A stretch of DNA of 64,000 nucleotides, taken from contig CM055097.1 of NCBI GenBank assembly GCA_029204225.1, forward strand, positions 36,942,976-37,006,975. The letters run 5' to 3'. The notes beneath the pieces are model-generated. The model made no database searches, was not told the DNA's origin, and worked only from the letters and a program-made list of their open reading frames with translations. Source of the DNA: Diphasiastrum complanatum. Lineage: Eukaryota; Streptophyta; Lycopodiopsida; Lycopodiales; Lycopodiaceae. Shown piece after piece: positions 1 to 11,200 of this stretch. Each line of letters starts with the position of its first letter. The stretch's first letter is position 1. The position numbers and the translations under genes are program-made.

Positions 1-237
1 ACTAGCCTTCGCCGATACTTGGCCTCAAGCTCTCTAGTAACTGGTCGTGCCGAGGTCATGCTAGAGCGTTCCTGTGCTCTAGCAATCTTTCCCTCTTCTA
101 GCAAGTCATCTATCCTTGATGACAAACTATGGGTAAGACTTCTGCAAACACTGTTGTGTCTCCCAGGTAGCATCCTAGAACTTTCTCTAGCCCATAATTA
201 GCTCGGCCCACTGATCTTGGTGGCCCTTCAAATCTGG

Positions 238-572
238 CTAAGTGCAAGAATACTTTAAAGTATGATGGTCTGTGTACACATAGGGCACCGTACAAATAAT
301 GTTGCCACACCTTGAGTGCATGTATGATTGCATACAGCTCCTGCTCGTGTGTGGGATATCTTTGTTGAGCTGATGTCAAATTTTTACTCTCAAAGGCTAT
401 TGATCTACCTTCTTGGCTTAACACTACCTATGGCAATGCCACTTGCATCCGTCTCTAGGTCAAACGGTTTCTGGGTATCAAGAATTTTGAGGACTGGAGC
501 CGTGGCCATCGACTCCTTCAAGTTCTCAAAATTATCTTGAGCTTCAACCTCCCACTGAACTATAGTGTTGTT
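238..572 (-). pseudogene. gypsy RNase H domain fragment
   Basis: The minus-strand translation contains the canonical opening of gypsy RNase H: a stretch ending [11 protein letters not shown], then [38 protein letters not shown] and QHYLYG. A VYTDH-type motif follows in another frame. A small deletion near 425-430 (between the DASG block and the SQEG block) shifts the frame. The part after the TDH motif is no longer recognisable. It would have degraded the RNA strand of the retroelement hybrid; here it is non-functional. Confidence 0.85.
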
Positions 573-1170
573 TTTCCCTCCCGAGCTCGCTCTCTCCCCT
601 CCCTCGGGCTGTTGGCCCGATTGGGTGTGCGGGCCCTACTCCCGAAAAAGCCCCCCCCCCATCGTGAGGCTGTCCGGACGAGGGGGGGGGTGATGGCGCC
701 CCCGAGCCGCTGCGCGCCCAATCGGGCCAGCAACCCGGGGGGGGGGGGAGAGAGCGAGCTCGGGAGGGGGAGGGAGCGGGTACGCAGAGGGTGGGGGAGA
801 ATAAGGAAACAAGGAGGGGGGGGGGGGGGGGGGGGGGGGTAACCTTATGCCCCCTCCCACACTTTTTTTTTTGAATTTTTTTTCAATTTGGGGCCCAATG
901 AAATATTGGGCCCCCTTTTCCTCAATTCAAGTTATAAAACGATTCTTTGAAGGCTTTGACAAAATATTGGCCATATTTTCATTTAGATTTTAAATCATTG
1001 TCCTTGCTATATTATTACGCTAGGGCTAAGTGAAGGAAGGCTATTGAACTATGAATTAACTCATAGTAAACCCATGGTGAGCTGCCACGTAGGACAATCA
1101 GTGAGTTAATTAATCCTAATTAGCAAACACGTTTAGGCAAGGAAGAGGCCATGTTTGAGTCCAAAAAGGG
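573..1170. repeat. GC-rich foldback insertion with G24 run
   Basis: This block interrupts the gypsy relic between its RT and RNase H pieces. It contains an imperfect inverted repeat of about 50 bases, with arms near 580-630 and 712-764 that share GAGCTCGCTCTCTC and GGCCCGATTGGG words in opposite orientation. A run of 24 G lies at 816-839, and a compact perfect palindrome (GGGGCCCAAT, five-base loop, ATTGGGCCCC) lies near 890-914. From about 920 to 1170 the sequence is AT-rich and unrecognised. The structure resembles a small foldback or MITE, but I could not define target duplications. Confidence 0.5.
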
Positions 1171-1175
1171 CTCTA

Positions 1176-1318
1176 ATGCATCATGAATGTAGTTGGGGCA
1201 TTAGTCAACCCAAATGGCATCACAAGATACTCATAGTGAATGAACCAAGTTCTGAAGGCAGTCTTGTGTACATCCTCTTCATGAACTCTAACCTGATGGT
1301 ATCAACCCTTTAGGTCAC
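1176..1318 (-). pseudogene. gypsy reverse transcriptase fragment
   Basis: Minus-strand translation gives the N-terminal RT blocks: DLKG, a stop where S is expected, then [18 protein letters not shown] and later [14 protein letters not shown]. These are the classic gypsy RT motifs 2-4. The catalytic YxDD block should follow but is missing because unrelated DNA begins near 1170. The in-frame stop and the missing active site mean it is dead. Confidence 0.85.
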
Positions 1319-1656
1319 CGCGCAAGCTGTGTTATCTCAAAATCCAATTCTTCTATGTAACATTGTACAATGAGTGGAATACCCACAACCCTCTTATCCC
1401 AAATTTTTGTACCCTTTCCATCAGCCATTTCCACTGTGTACTGGTATTGGGATGGTTGAGTGCTCACACCTAACTTCCATACCAAAGTTGAATTCAACAC
1501 ATTATGAGAGGACCTCGTGTGAAGTAGAATCTGAACATCTCTACCACACAGTTGTCCTTGCATAACAATACTTGTTAGGAAATTGAACCCCTTGGCGAGT
1601 CGATTTTGACAAGAGCGCTGGTGGAGCCGTGTCCACTCTCCTGACCACCGAAACAT
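1315..1656 (-). pseudogene. gypsy aspartic protease fragment
   Basis: An open minus-strand frame of 113 codons resembles the retropepsin-like domain of plant gypsy elements. SSHNVLN matches the usual D-S-G-(A/S)-(S/T)-H-N-F motif region and is followed by VEMADGKG and an IPLIVQ strand. The catalytic D-S/T-G is replaced by H-T-R in this copy, so the enzyme would be inactive. It sits correctly between the gag zinc knuckle (1772-1810) and the RT fragment. Confidence 0.7.
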
Positions 1657-2000
1657 TCATGAGGCGTGGAACATCTGGATTGGCTTCCTTCTCGATCTTT
1701 TCCACTTTCATAGGGTCATCAACCTGGTTCATCTGGTCCACCTGGAGATGATACGTGGTCAAGTTCCATGGACATTCCTTCCACCTATGCTGCCCCAAAC
1801 AACCAAAACAGAGGTTCTCCCTCTTGCACGTTCTTGGTCCTGAGGCGACAACATTGAAGGACGCTGACCCTTTTGGGCATTGGCCTGCTCATACAACCCT
1901 TTGCCTTTGGGGGCCCTGCACCCTTTCCCTTTTGGTCACCCCAAGCTTGCCAATGACTGGTTTGACCTTCAAATTTTCGCTTTTTGTTCAATTTGCCCTT
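1650..2000 (-). pseudogene. gypsy gag C-terminus with zinc knuckle
   Basis: The minus strand at 1810-1772 encodes CFGCLGQHRWKEC, a C-x2-C-x3-H-x4-C knuckle with the spacing common in plant gypsy gag proteins. It is preceded (about 1990-1830, another frame) by a basic, glycine-rich linker with KKRKFEGQ and WGDQKGKG. The knuckle would bind element RNA during packaging. At least one frameshift separates the linker from the knuckle. The upstream gag core is not recognisable and is probably deleted at the junction with the host gene. Confidence 0.65.
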
Positions 2001-2144
2001 GCGTCCCCAATGTTGCTAAGCACCTATACTAGCTACCGCAACAGGATCCGTGTAATAGATCCTAACACCATAGTACGGCAAACACTAACTGATCCACCCA
2101 ACCTTGCCTACTCCCTGATATAAAGTAAGCCCCTCCTAGCCCAG

Positions 2145-3864
2145 TGTGAGGACTGGTAGCATACAAGAGATTATCTCCCCAAATATTGCAACTTATCAGC
2201 AGGTTTATGTTTTCTTCACATTGGCAAGCTTGAACAAATGTGCTTATTGTAAGTGTCAAAGTACTTTGCTTCTCTTTGCAGATTGCAACTGGTGGTGGTA
2301 TTGAGGCTTTAGTTCTGGATACACTCGGCCGACTCCTTAGTGCAAAGTACAAAAAGCGAGTGGCACATGTGAGTTTGTGATGGGTGTTCTTACTTACAGT
2401 CATGCACACAGGATTTTATTTAATCTAAGGCACTCACGTATGAGAAATGAGCAATAGCGTACACTTTAGCACCAGTTACTTTAAACCTGCTAAGCCTTCC
2501 AATGCTATGAGTTTAGTAGCCACACATGAATTTTCAAGTTTTATGGCATGAATACAATTTTGCAGTATAGGGCTGCGTTCATTTATTAGTCTGGCAGATC
2601 ATAAATCGACAAGGACAAATCCTGTGAATAGTTGTAGTCAGTCCTTAAGTATTGTCAATAATTATCTTAAGTTTGCAAAGCCTAGCTTGATCAAGAGATA
2701 TCTACCTGTCATGGAGATCTTGAATAATGCTGCTGTTGGCCAAACCAAACCATCAACTGTACTTGGTCTTAATCCACTCAATATCTTCATTGGCTATATT
2801 ATGCAGAGCCAGGCAGTCTTAGTTTTCATTCAAATATAACTTGTGGCAAAATGTAGACCTTGGCATGTGTACTTGTTCATTACAACTGCCTTATGTAGAT
2901 CGTTATTGATGGATATGACATGATATTGATCTGCTGGGCAGCATGAGGCAGGTCATTTTTTAATAGCTTACCTCTTAGGAATTCTTCCAAAGAACTACGC
3001 CTTATCGAGCCTTGATGCTTTTCGAAAAGATGGCTCTTTAAATGTCCAAGCCGGCACAACATTTGTAGATTTTGCCTTTGAGGAAGAGGTATGCTGTACT
3101 CCATCTCAGTCTTTGCTTTGTATGTTCAAACTTCATTATTTAATTTCCCATTCAGTTTAGAAAGTCAATATTATTACAGTCTGAATAGAGCTGAGCTGCA
3201 GACTGCTGCTTTGAGTTTTCGTCCGTTTGTGCCTCATGAGTTGTATGTAATGTGCCATCTCATTTATTAAATTTTGCTACTATGGATGTCCATGTCACTC
3301 CATGCTATGAACCGACTATTCAGGCCATTGATTTTACTGTAAATTTATGTCTTTCAGGTTAAATCAGGAAAACTTTCTTCTGAGGTAAATTGACAGTTCC
3401 ATGTGCTTTTGAGCTTGTTCCTTATAGAATTGTGATAAAATAAATCAGGCATCATGCTCTTCAGCTTACAGATTTTTTCTAGAAGCCATTTTCTTGAAAG
3501 TAGGCTAAGCTCCACTGCTTCATATCTTATTTTATTCAAAATTGAGAAGGAAAGAAACAAAATGTTTCACACAAGGGGAAGTTGTAACTCGTAACTATGA
3601 AACTGAACCTAAACATTGATCCTAGAGTCAATTTTAATTGGTATTAGCATAAATGGTTTTATAGTTGTAGCACAGTTGGTGCTGCATTAAGCACCACTAT
3701 GTATGACAGTCATTGGACAAGTATACCTGCATCGCATTGGCTGGCGTTGCTACTGAGTATGTTGCATATGGTGTTGCTGAAGGTGGTCTGGCCGACATAC
3801 AGCAGGTTCATTTTATACTTACACTAATTAATTAGTCATATGTAGAGTTTTGAAACCAAAGAGT

Positions 3865-3954
<90 letters not shown>

Positions 3955-4746
3955 ATAAACTACCTTAGCAGTCTTATTGTCTTTTGCCTTCACTGTTCCC
4001 TCAGTTCATTATCTTTATATATTCTTCTCTCTTTTTCTTTTATTTGCATCTCCATATTGATTGCAAAAGGTTGAAGACTTACTTTAAATCTATTAGAATT
4101 CTGGTTGTCATTGAGGACTCGACATTCTTGAGACAGTAATCTCCTTAATGCTATTTATTTGTCAGATCTTTCGAATCAACTTGGCAAATTCTATTTAAGT
4201 TCTAGTGAGGCAGCATGATCTGAACAAGGCAGCAATACCATCTGAACTAGATTCGAACAAATGAAATTAATTTTTACAACAAATACTGACATATGGGATT
4301 TTCTTTGGCATACAGTTCCTTCTTTCAATACACTCTAAAGAAAGAACAGTAAACACCTGATATACCCCGCCCTCTCAACATTTCTAGTATAGGGTGGTGA
4401 TAATCTCTATCGTAAGCACTTGTTCAACATTGATATTCTTAACCTCAAAATGGTATTCCTGTCTTAGGGACCATCAGTTATATGCATTAAGGGTCAGTGA
4501 TCAATTATATTGTATAGGACACTCTATCTGAATTATTATGTGGGTTTTGTGCAGCTAGATAACCTATTGAAAGGATTAAACTTTAGTCAGCTGAAAGCAG
4601 ATTCTCAATTGCGCTGGGCAGTTTTAAACGTAGTAACACTTCTGCGGCGGCACCAGAAAGAACTATCAGAACTTGCTGTGGCAATGGACTCTGGAAAATC
4701 AATAGGAGATTGTATTAGCACCATTGAGGAGAATCTGGCTAGATGA
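2145..4746 (+). CDS. FtsH/M41-like HEAGH metallopeptidase, 3' exons (5' part missing)
   Basis: Five exons with clean GT-AG borders join in one frame: 2282-2368, 2942-3088, 3358-3384 (27-bp microexon), 3710-3805 and 4555-4746 (stop TGA). A likely further exon, 2145-2202, precedes them, but its acceptor is uncertain. About 200 residues are visible. Exon 2942 opens with the zinc-binding motif HEAGH. Exon 3710 encodes ALAGVATEYVAYG and EGGLADIQQ, paralleling the FtsH blocks GGRxAEExxFG and TGAxNDLxxAT, so the D of LADI is the probable third zinc ligand. The terminal exon has LLKGLNF..KADSQLRWAVLN and LLRRH. From memory this matches a plant nuclear family of putative chloroplast metalloproteases related to Arabidopsis VIR3. 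The plastid role is inferred, since no transit-peptide exon is present: upstream lies a gypsy relic. The exons themselves are undamaged. Confidence 0.85.
3867..3953. repeat. (CT)n(CA)n microsatellite in an intron
   Basis: A compound dinucleotide tract, about 47 bases of CT followed by about 40 bases of CA, lies inside the last intron (3806-4554) of the HEAGH peptidase gene. It is perfect over its whole length. Confidence 0.95.
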
Positions 4747-6600
4747 TATGTAGTTTAAATACGTGAAAGCTGGGATACATTTTTGGTCAGCATGCTCAAA
4801 CAATGTTGAGGTGGTCTTTCATGCAAGGGATATATCCACTTTTTCGTAAGTTTAAATTTCATAGAATCGCATGCCTTGTTATTCGTAAGTTCTGGCCATG
4901 ACCCCGTCTGTGGCTCTTTTCCATAAAGAGATCGTTCTCCTAAAATCAGGTTGATTTTTAGGGTTTAATGGTGGCTTCCCTTTTTTGATGTGACCTTTGT
5001 CTCAAGAATATATGTACCATCCTTCTAAACATGACAATAGTCACGTTTGAGGTTCTTAGTTGATTAAAAGCACTCACAAATTTCAATGCAACCTATATAG
5101 ACAACCCTGAAAGCAAAGATTTTTTAGAAACTCAGAAAGCATTCCTACCAAAACGAATAGAAATCTAGAAACGTACTGTATGTTTCGGACTGTACTTTTG
5201 CAGAACTGAGTTTAAAAACTAATCAAAAGTACCTATAAAATGCAGCAGCCACCTCTTTTCATAATATAGTTGCGATGCTGCTCGCTGCCATGCAATTGGT
5301 ACCTCCCCATGACCCAACTAGTGATAACATCCATGGATCTTCCACTGTATACTGGTTGCCAAGAATCATGGGCAATGGATTTTGTTTTCCCTGCTGTGAT
5401 TTTGCACCAGATTTCCAGCCCTTGCTAGGGTTAGTATCCATTTACCCAGTACTGAAATTGTCACCAGATTTGCAGGCCTCACTGGGGTTAGTTGCCATTT
5501 AACCAGTGCTAAAATTGTGAGGGTTAATTTCCAGCTCAAATCCTTGAGATAGTTCCACGAGCCCTAAACCCCAAAGAGCATTTTGAACTTTTAAAAAAAG
5601 TAGTACATAGTACATACATACTAAATTTGTTTTTTTCAGGCCTGTTCTGGAACGGGCAATTATCCCTAGAGAATAGTGGAAACCAAACAGTGGAAATTAG
5701 GGAAGAAAGGATCATTTCCAAACCAGAAAAGGAACCATGAACATGAGGGAGGAGATCTGACATTTCAATTAGTGCATATATTTCACTGTACTTCTGTCTG
5801 GAACCAGCCTAAGTACTCCCTTTTTATGGCCTTCATGACCAATTTGAGGCAAAAAAACTGAAGTAATTTTTTAGCACTGCAAACAGGAGATAGAAAAGGT
5901 TTGAAGATTCTTGTACATGCCACTTGGAAATGGAAAGAATCTTGAATGATAGAAAAGTGAAGTTTAAGTTTAGATTCAGATTCGGATACAGATTCCCTTT
6001 TCTTTGATGAATTGGAATCATGAATGAATGAAGGAGCTTCAAAAATAAAATCGTTATTGCATGCGTTGGTGTAAATCTGAACTTGCTTCAGGTTTTCCTA
6101 GATCTTTGTTTGTAATTTCACTTGGAAGTCTTTTGACTTGGCAAACATTATGAACTCTATTCTGCTGAACAATCTGCATATAAATTAAGAATGACTGTCA
6201 GAAATAGGATTTTAGCATGACTTCATGAAAGCTAGATTTGAAACAAATTTTTTAGATGTTGAATCAGTACTAATAAGGGAACATTGAGATATTTTAGAGC
6301 TTGCTAGTTGTTAAAGGTGACCTTTTCTTTTTCTGTGTGTATGTTCAAAACACATTTATTCTTTTTTTTTTATGTCCTGTGTGCAGCTGTGTGACGTGGA
6401 CAGATACTAGTATGCCAAGAGCTATCATAGGCTCTTTAAGAGTCGGCACTTTATACAGGAGCGTTTTTTTTTCTCATGTTATGTTCTCATCCTGCTATGT
6501 CTCTAGCAAGCTCTCAATAATGTTGAGTATTTTGTTCGTTTTGATCCAATTTTTAAATTCTTGATATCTAGATATGTCAATTATCATAAATAATACCGGA
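4747..6600. other. 3' flank of the HEAGH gene and unrecognised intergenic DNA
   Basis: After the stop codon at 4746 comes AT-rich DNA that should include the 3' UTR. No coding signal is convincing on either strand. At 5401-5517 two adjacent copies of a 58-60-base unit (ACCAGATTT...CAG..CT...GGGTTAGT..CCATTTA) are diverged from each other. The rest holds nothing I recognise. Confidence 0.5.
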
Positions 6601-6621
6601 TCAACTTTTGATGTTAAGACC

Positions 6622-6740
6622 ATAGTTGCACTACGATTCTCAAAACGCGTTTCGAAACGCGGTCCATAAACGCGTTCCGGGTTTTTGGTAGAAACACTCA
6701 AAAACGTGTTTTTTTTTTTTTTGATTTTTTTGATTTTTTT
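6622..6740 (+). mobile_element. Possible end of an hAT-like element
   Basis: The sequence starts CATAGTTGCACTACGATTC and then carries a cluster of AACGCGTTT/CGAAACGCG palindromic words at 6644-6680, followed by poly-T. The CATAG start and crowded subterminal palindromes resemble the ends of better-supported elements at 48.5 and 54.4 kb. I found no matching opposite end or target duplication, so it may be a truncated copy. Confidence 0.35.
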
Positions 6741-7427
6741 GTGGGCAATATGGGTATAAGATGAAAGCTCTAATTAAGAGCATTATTACTGTGTAGTTTG
6801 CCAAGCATTTTTTATGCAATTCGGTCAAGTTTAGGTGCATTAATCCATGTTGGGTTGTGTCAAAGATAAAAATTCAAAACTATCCTCTAGCCTGTTTGTT
6901 ACAATCACAGATGATTCTAGTGGGATAGAGACAGAGAACTGTAGAGCAATTGTACCTCGCTGCTTCCGGGGGCGCTGCCCCCCCTGCACCAGTTCCTAAG
7001 ATAAAAATGGGGGTCCAAATGCGCGTCAATAAGGGACCAATATTTATGCCCTCAGCCGCTTACATCTCTAGTGAAATGATTGCAAAAGTGATCGTCATAC
7101 ATAGACTTGATAGCCCAAACTACAACATTAACAATTATTGAGAACTAGAGCAAATAACAACCAAATAGGTACTGGAAATAAGATCTGTTTGTGCCCTATC
7201 TACTACACTTTTGGGAGGCAAAACGCTGGCTTGACCATTGCTCCCCTAAAAAAATCTCAGCCATAAGCTATTTTTCCAAAAAGAAATAATTTTTTTTTTT
7301 ATTTGGTTTATTTGAGAGGAAGATAAAATGAAACATATAGAGAGATATAAAGATGTGTACATGTGTGAAAAAAAGAAAAATATATAATGCGTACGTGAGA
7401 TTTGGTTTATGTGATAGGAAGAGAGAA
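6741..7427. other. Unrecognised intergenic DNA
   Basis: No gene or element is recognised. A short GC-rich palindrome (GGGGGCGCTGCCCCC) lies at about 6967-6981 within otherwise AT-rich sequence. Confidence 0.5.
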
Positions 7428-7430
7428 TGT

Positions 7431-7512
<82 letters not shown>
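7428..7512. repeat. (GT)n(GA)n microsatellite
   Basis: About 28 bases of GT run directly into about 57 bases of GA. The same GT-then-GA order recurs at 30057-30169. Confidence 0.95.
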
Positions 7513-7515
<3 letters not shown>

Positions 7516-7712
7516 GTGAAAAAGAAAATTTTGTTAAAATGTAAAAAATTTGATTGTGAATAAAACAATGTCAATTTGTGAATTTGGTAGAATAGACTAG
7601 AATGAGATTAAAGTATATGCTTTTGCCATGAAATAATTGTGAACAAGAATTAGGGTTTAGAGTGTTTTGCATTGTGGTAAGAGTTTACAATCTAGGATAA
7701 TATATTAGAGTT

Positions 7713-7809
7713 ATAACATATTAGTTATAAGCTTTTTGTCGTGTCGTAGGTAGTATGGGAATAACATATTAGTTATAAGCTTTTTGTATGTGTCATAGGT
7801 AGTATGGGA
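7713..7809. repeat. 48-bp tandem duplication at an LTR end
   Basis: Two adjacent copies (7713-7760 and 7761-7809) start ATAACATATTAGTTATAAGC and end TAGGTAGTATGGGA, with only a few differences. The shared end overlaps the terminal bases of the minus-strand LTR at 7791-8353, so the duplication copied the LTR edge plus its flank. Confidence 0.85.
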
Positions 7810-7850
7810 ATCGTTGCTAGGAGTGGCAACCTCGCTTCAACTTGCATAGC

Positions 7851-7940
<90 letters not shown>

Positions 7941-8353
7941 GCAGAGTTTTATTAGAAGAAAAATGAAGATACAATACAAAAAAAATGGCTCTCTTTTATA
8001 GATTTGAAGTGTGAGTCTCCTTCACTCTGATTGGCCACACTTCAATGGCAAGGATTCTAATCCAAGCCCTTCAAATAAACACAAACTCAATATAATGGTT
8101 CTAAGAAAGCACAAAGTGAGTCACATGAATCATGTGAGTCCAACTTTGACCAAGTTAGATTCCTTATTGAGTTTGTAACTTTGGGCCTCTACATTATTTA
8201 TTTGCATCTAGGGCCCAAGTCTTTAAAAAACAACTTAAAACTAACTAGCAATGTGCTCATTGGGTTGGGCTTACATGCGCATGATGTCAATGTCCTTGCA
8301 CTTATTTTTCTATTTTGTTGGGCTTATTTATTTATGTACAGAAAATATCCACA
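7791..8353 (-). mobile_element. Gypsy-type LTR with embedded (GA)n, solo or orphan copy
   Basis: This block is the reverse complement of the LTR at 44464-45063, sharing long stretches on both sides of the microsatellite. Read on the minus strand it runs TGTGGATATTTTC ... CCAAT box (8034-8030) ... TATA box (about 8000-7994) ... AATAAAA ... (CT)n (7935-7855) ... CCCATACTACCTATGACA. No primer-binding site or internal domain adjoins it, and no flanking target duplication was found. It is therefore probably a solo LTR or deletion remnant. Its promoter elements appear intact. Confidence 0.7.
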
Positions 8354-8469
8354 ACAGGGCCTCCGGCCTAAAGTATTGTCGGCCTAAACTTGCATGTGTT
8401 TGCCATGGAAGAGAGTTGTTGACCTATTTATTGCTGGTCAGAAAAAGCGTGGATAAGAGATCGCTTATG

Positions 8470-9605
8470 TAAAACATGACGCTTTATTGGATGATGGTGA
8501 TCAGCAAGAACATGAACTTGCCAGATTTTCAATTATACCCATAGGGGTCTGGTGGCCATTCCAGATAACCTTGACACCATCTATCAGAGGACCAGATGAT
8601 AATTCTTGTTGATATTGATCCTCGTAGACTGGTACAACTACTCCCAAAGGCATTGTCGAACGTTCACTCAATTGGTACTATAGATATGACGTGGTTGATT
8701 GACTACGCTCATGATAAGCCTGCACTTGAAGACTTTCTTCAGCAGTCAATCTCACCAATTGAGGACAAGGCGTAGAAGTTGTAGGTACTGGTTCATGTTG
8801 TACATTTGGCCTCTTTGGGCTTGAATTCCCTGGATTTTGGCCTTTTAAGTATTGTTATACTTGGATTTGGCATTGGATTGGGGGTCTGTTGCATCATGGG
8901 ACCATCAGACCTTGGTTGAGTCTTGCTCCTTGAAGGACAATCATCAATCTTAGTCTTTCCCTTGTCATTGCACTTTTCATTTGAAGGCTGCGTGATTGCA
9001 CTTTCCCTTGGATTTTGTGCTAAACTGTCTTCAAGTTGCCCTATTTGACACTAGTTCCCCTTGTAATTTATCACTAAGAAATCTTTGCAATGATTATGCT
9101 AAGAGACTTGGTAAAATCCTATGGACTGCATCGGTTGTTAATTTCTCGACTTCTTCAGTTATCATTGGCTTGATAGATGCTACCAGCTTTGTCTTCTATG
9201 TTGTTGTTGATAATTTGCTTGTGGGTGTGTCTTCGTACTTTGGGACTTTTGGCAAATTGACTTCTTCCTCACTTGTTTCATACCCCGGTGGCACTATAGG
9301 ATTTTCCGTTTGTAGTGTATTCTATCTATAGGTGGATTGTCAACACATGTGCATCTTGATTTGTATAAGCCAAATGCCTCTTGGCTAATTGTACATCGGA
9401 TTGCCTCTTGCACCGGACAATCTCGACATGGATGGTTAACTTTGCATTGTACACACCAGGGTTCGAATGTTGATGGATCCCCTCGATGTGGACATTCGGC
9501 TCGATGTTTTCCTCTGCATCCATAGCATCTTACTGAGTGTAGTATACCATCGCCTCTAAATTGATAGACATACACTAGTAACAGATGCCCCTTAGGATTT
9601 TCCAC
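8470..9605 (-). pseudogene. Retroelement gag-like remnant with two zinc knuckles
   Basis: The minus-strand frame at 9605-9294 carries two knuckle-like motifs: CYGCRGKHRAEC (C-x2-C-x3-H-x3-C) and CVQCKVNHPCRDC (C-x2-C-x3-H-x4-C). Downstream the minus strand continues in broken frames with acidic and proline-rich pieces (PPGYETSEEEVNLPK; later a KGKTKIDDCPSRSKT-type stretch). Paired knuckles point to a reverse-transcribing element's nucleocapsid protein, but no protease, RT or integrase was recognised, so the class is open. Frameshifts and stops make it non-functional. Confidence 0.45.
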
Positions 9606-10686
9606 AAAATAAACTGGTAGGCTCTCGTGGTCTTCACATGCAATATGATATGACCAAAATTTTCACCTTGCCACTAATTGTTGAAAAAACTTGTGATTTA
9701 GATGGATCCATCTAACATCCATCCCTTTGTTGAGCTCCTTGTTGGCTTGATTCTTGTGACCTTTGAACCGTTGTATCTTGTCATCAAACTTGCTGCTCTG
9801 CATTTTGTCTTTGTGAGAAGTGTGAATTCTTGATTGGACATCTTGTACTTGGATGATCGTCAAAGCAGTATGTGTGAATTTTCTAAATTTAGGACAATGA
9901 TTGATTTTACTAATCAATCTACAAGAGGTATTGATTGCCAAATTAAAGGATTCATCAAGTTCTATTGACTAGATCTTGATCTAGAAGCAAATCATTAACT
10001 ATTTAGCAAGATCTATGAATGTAATAGCAAAAATCTATCAAGGGCAGTCTCACACGTGTGAAAAACAGTCATTGTACGGACTGTGACCAGAGAGCAAAGT
10101 ACAATAACTTATGATAGCATTCCAAGTATAAAATCACAATTCTAATGTGGCAATCTCAAGCAGATTGTATAGAATGGAAATGTCTCATCCACTTTTCATT
10201 AGAATTGGTAATCTCTTTATAGATCAAGTACAAGGATGACCTGTATACTAGTCCAGCAGGTCTTCACACGTGTGGGGAGTGCCACATCATGTAGTTCCAC
10301 CAATAGGAACAAGATATGCCCATAGATCAAAGTTGACTTATCCTACTACCTAGAATCCAAATGCTAGTCTCCACAAAAATATGAATATTCCCTATAAAAT
10401 AGGATCTAGGAGAATATGTGCATCTTATCAAGTACATGCAGATCCACACAAGTGAACATCATCTTGACATGTGAGAGCATTTACTCATTTACATGGAAGT
10501 GCAAGCTAATTACAAGGAAATTGACCAGAATGACTTTTTATTAAATTCTAGTCAAAAGTCAAGTTCACACTTGTGTAGATGTATCTAAAATGATCTAACT
10601 ATATACAAGTACATTTTTAGTTTCCTTTCACATGTGGGAACAGGCTCTACACGTGTGAGATTTCAATATGAACCTAGATCTTAAGA
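9606..10686. mobile_element. LTR-like AT-rich block carrying CACACGTGTG motifs
   Basis: No coding potential is seen. The palindrome CACACGTGTG occurs at 10051-10060 and 10265-10274, and a 9/10 match lies near 10649-10658. Around the first copy the order CACACGTGTGAAA, ACAGTC, GTACGGACTGTG recalls the LTR of the intact copia element, which has the same palindrome followed by AAAGTACGG and ACAGTC. It lies immediately downstream (minus strand) of a gag-like remnant, as expected for a 3' LTR after an internal deletion. LTR borders could not be fixed. Confidence 0.4.
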
Positions 10687-11200
10687 TTAATATATTATAT
10701 CAACCAAGTTAGAAGTGACAAGTTCAACAGTATGTACATTCGTCCTTCTCAATAAACTTAATTGTGTGAGCATAAGCTTGCTGACAACCGAAACTTGAAA
10801 TACTTGGCTCTTGGTTGCTTGTTGCACCTGATCCACTTGCCTCTGTCCCACTTTGTTGCCTTCCATGGGTTTCCATTCTTGCTTGATCATCGCTCGTTGA
10901 TGACTCTTGTTCCTTTGATTCCCCATCTGATGATTCAACAATGTGATAGGAAAAATCCATTGTCTCATGAAAGATCTGCAATTTCATCTTGGCAGCATCC
11001 TTATATAGTTGTACAATTGAAACATAGGATGCTAAATCTGCCATTCCAGATCTGATCTTTTTGGGCAGTCCAGCATGGTACTTTGCCATGATGATCCGTT
11101 TGGAAAGCGGTGGATTGCAATCTTCACTAGGTGGTAGATTTGTTGGGTGTAGTCTTGGGAACTTCTGTAGTTTAGACAACCTTGCAAGGAAGGTCTCCAT
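10687..11200 (-). pseudogene. Retrotransposon gag-like fragment
   Basis: A 158-codon minus-strand frame resembles a retrotransposon gag C-terminal half. It has a helical stretch (SKRIIMAKYHAGLPKKI, LYKDAAKMKLQIFHE), then a charged Ser/Gln-rich linker, and ends with ECTYC, as at the start of a CCHC knuckle that is then cut by a stop. No recognisable protease or RT follows; the LTR-like block begins instead. Assignment is by general layout only. It is broken at both ends. Confidence 0.4.

Larger units (their letters stand above)
238..2000 (-). mobile_element. Ty3/gypsy retrotransposon relic
   Basis: Read on the minus strand, the pieces occur in gypsy order: gag basic linker and zinc knuckle (about 2000-1650), aspartic protease (about 1600-1315), the start of reverse transcriptase (1318-1176) and RNase H (572-238). 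An unrelated insertion (573-1170) takes the place of the RT palm that should carry YxDD, and no integrase or LTR is visible. Several frames are broken, so this is a dead element. It lies head-to-head against the host gene that starts near 2145 and may have removed or displaced that gene's 5' exons. The gypsy assignment rests on domain order and motif wording and is secure; the clade is not resolved. Confidence 0.85.

Noticed and set aside
537-860. Gly- or Pro-rich open frames over the GC-rich hairpin
   Set aside because: Low-complexity translations of G and C runs within a foldback structure.
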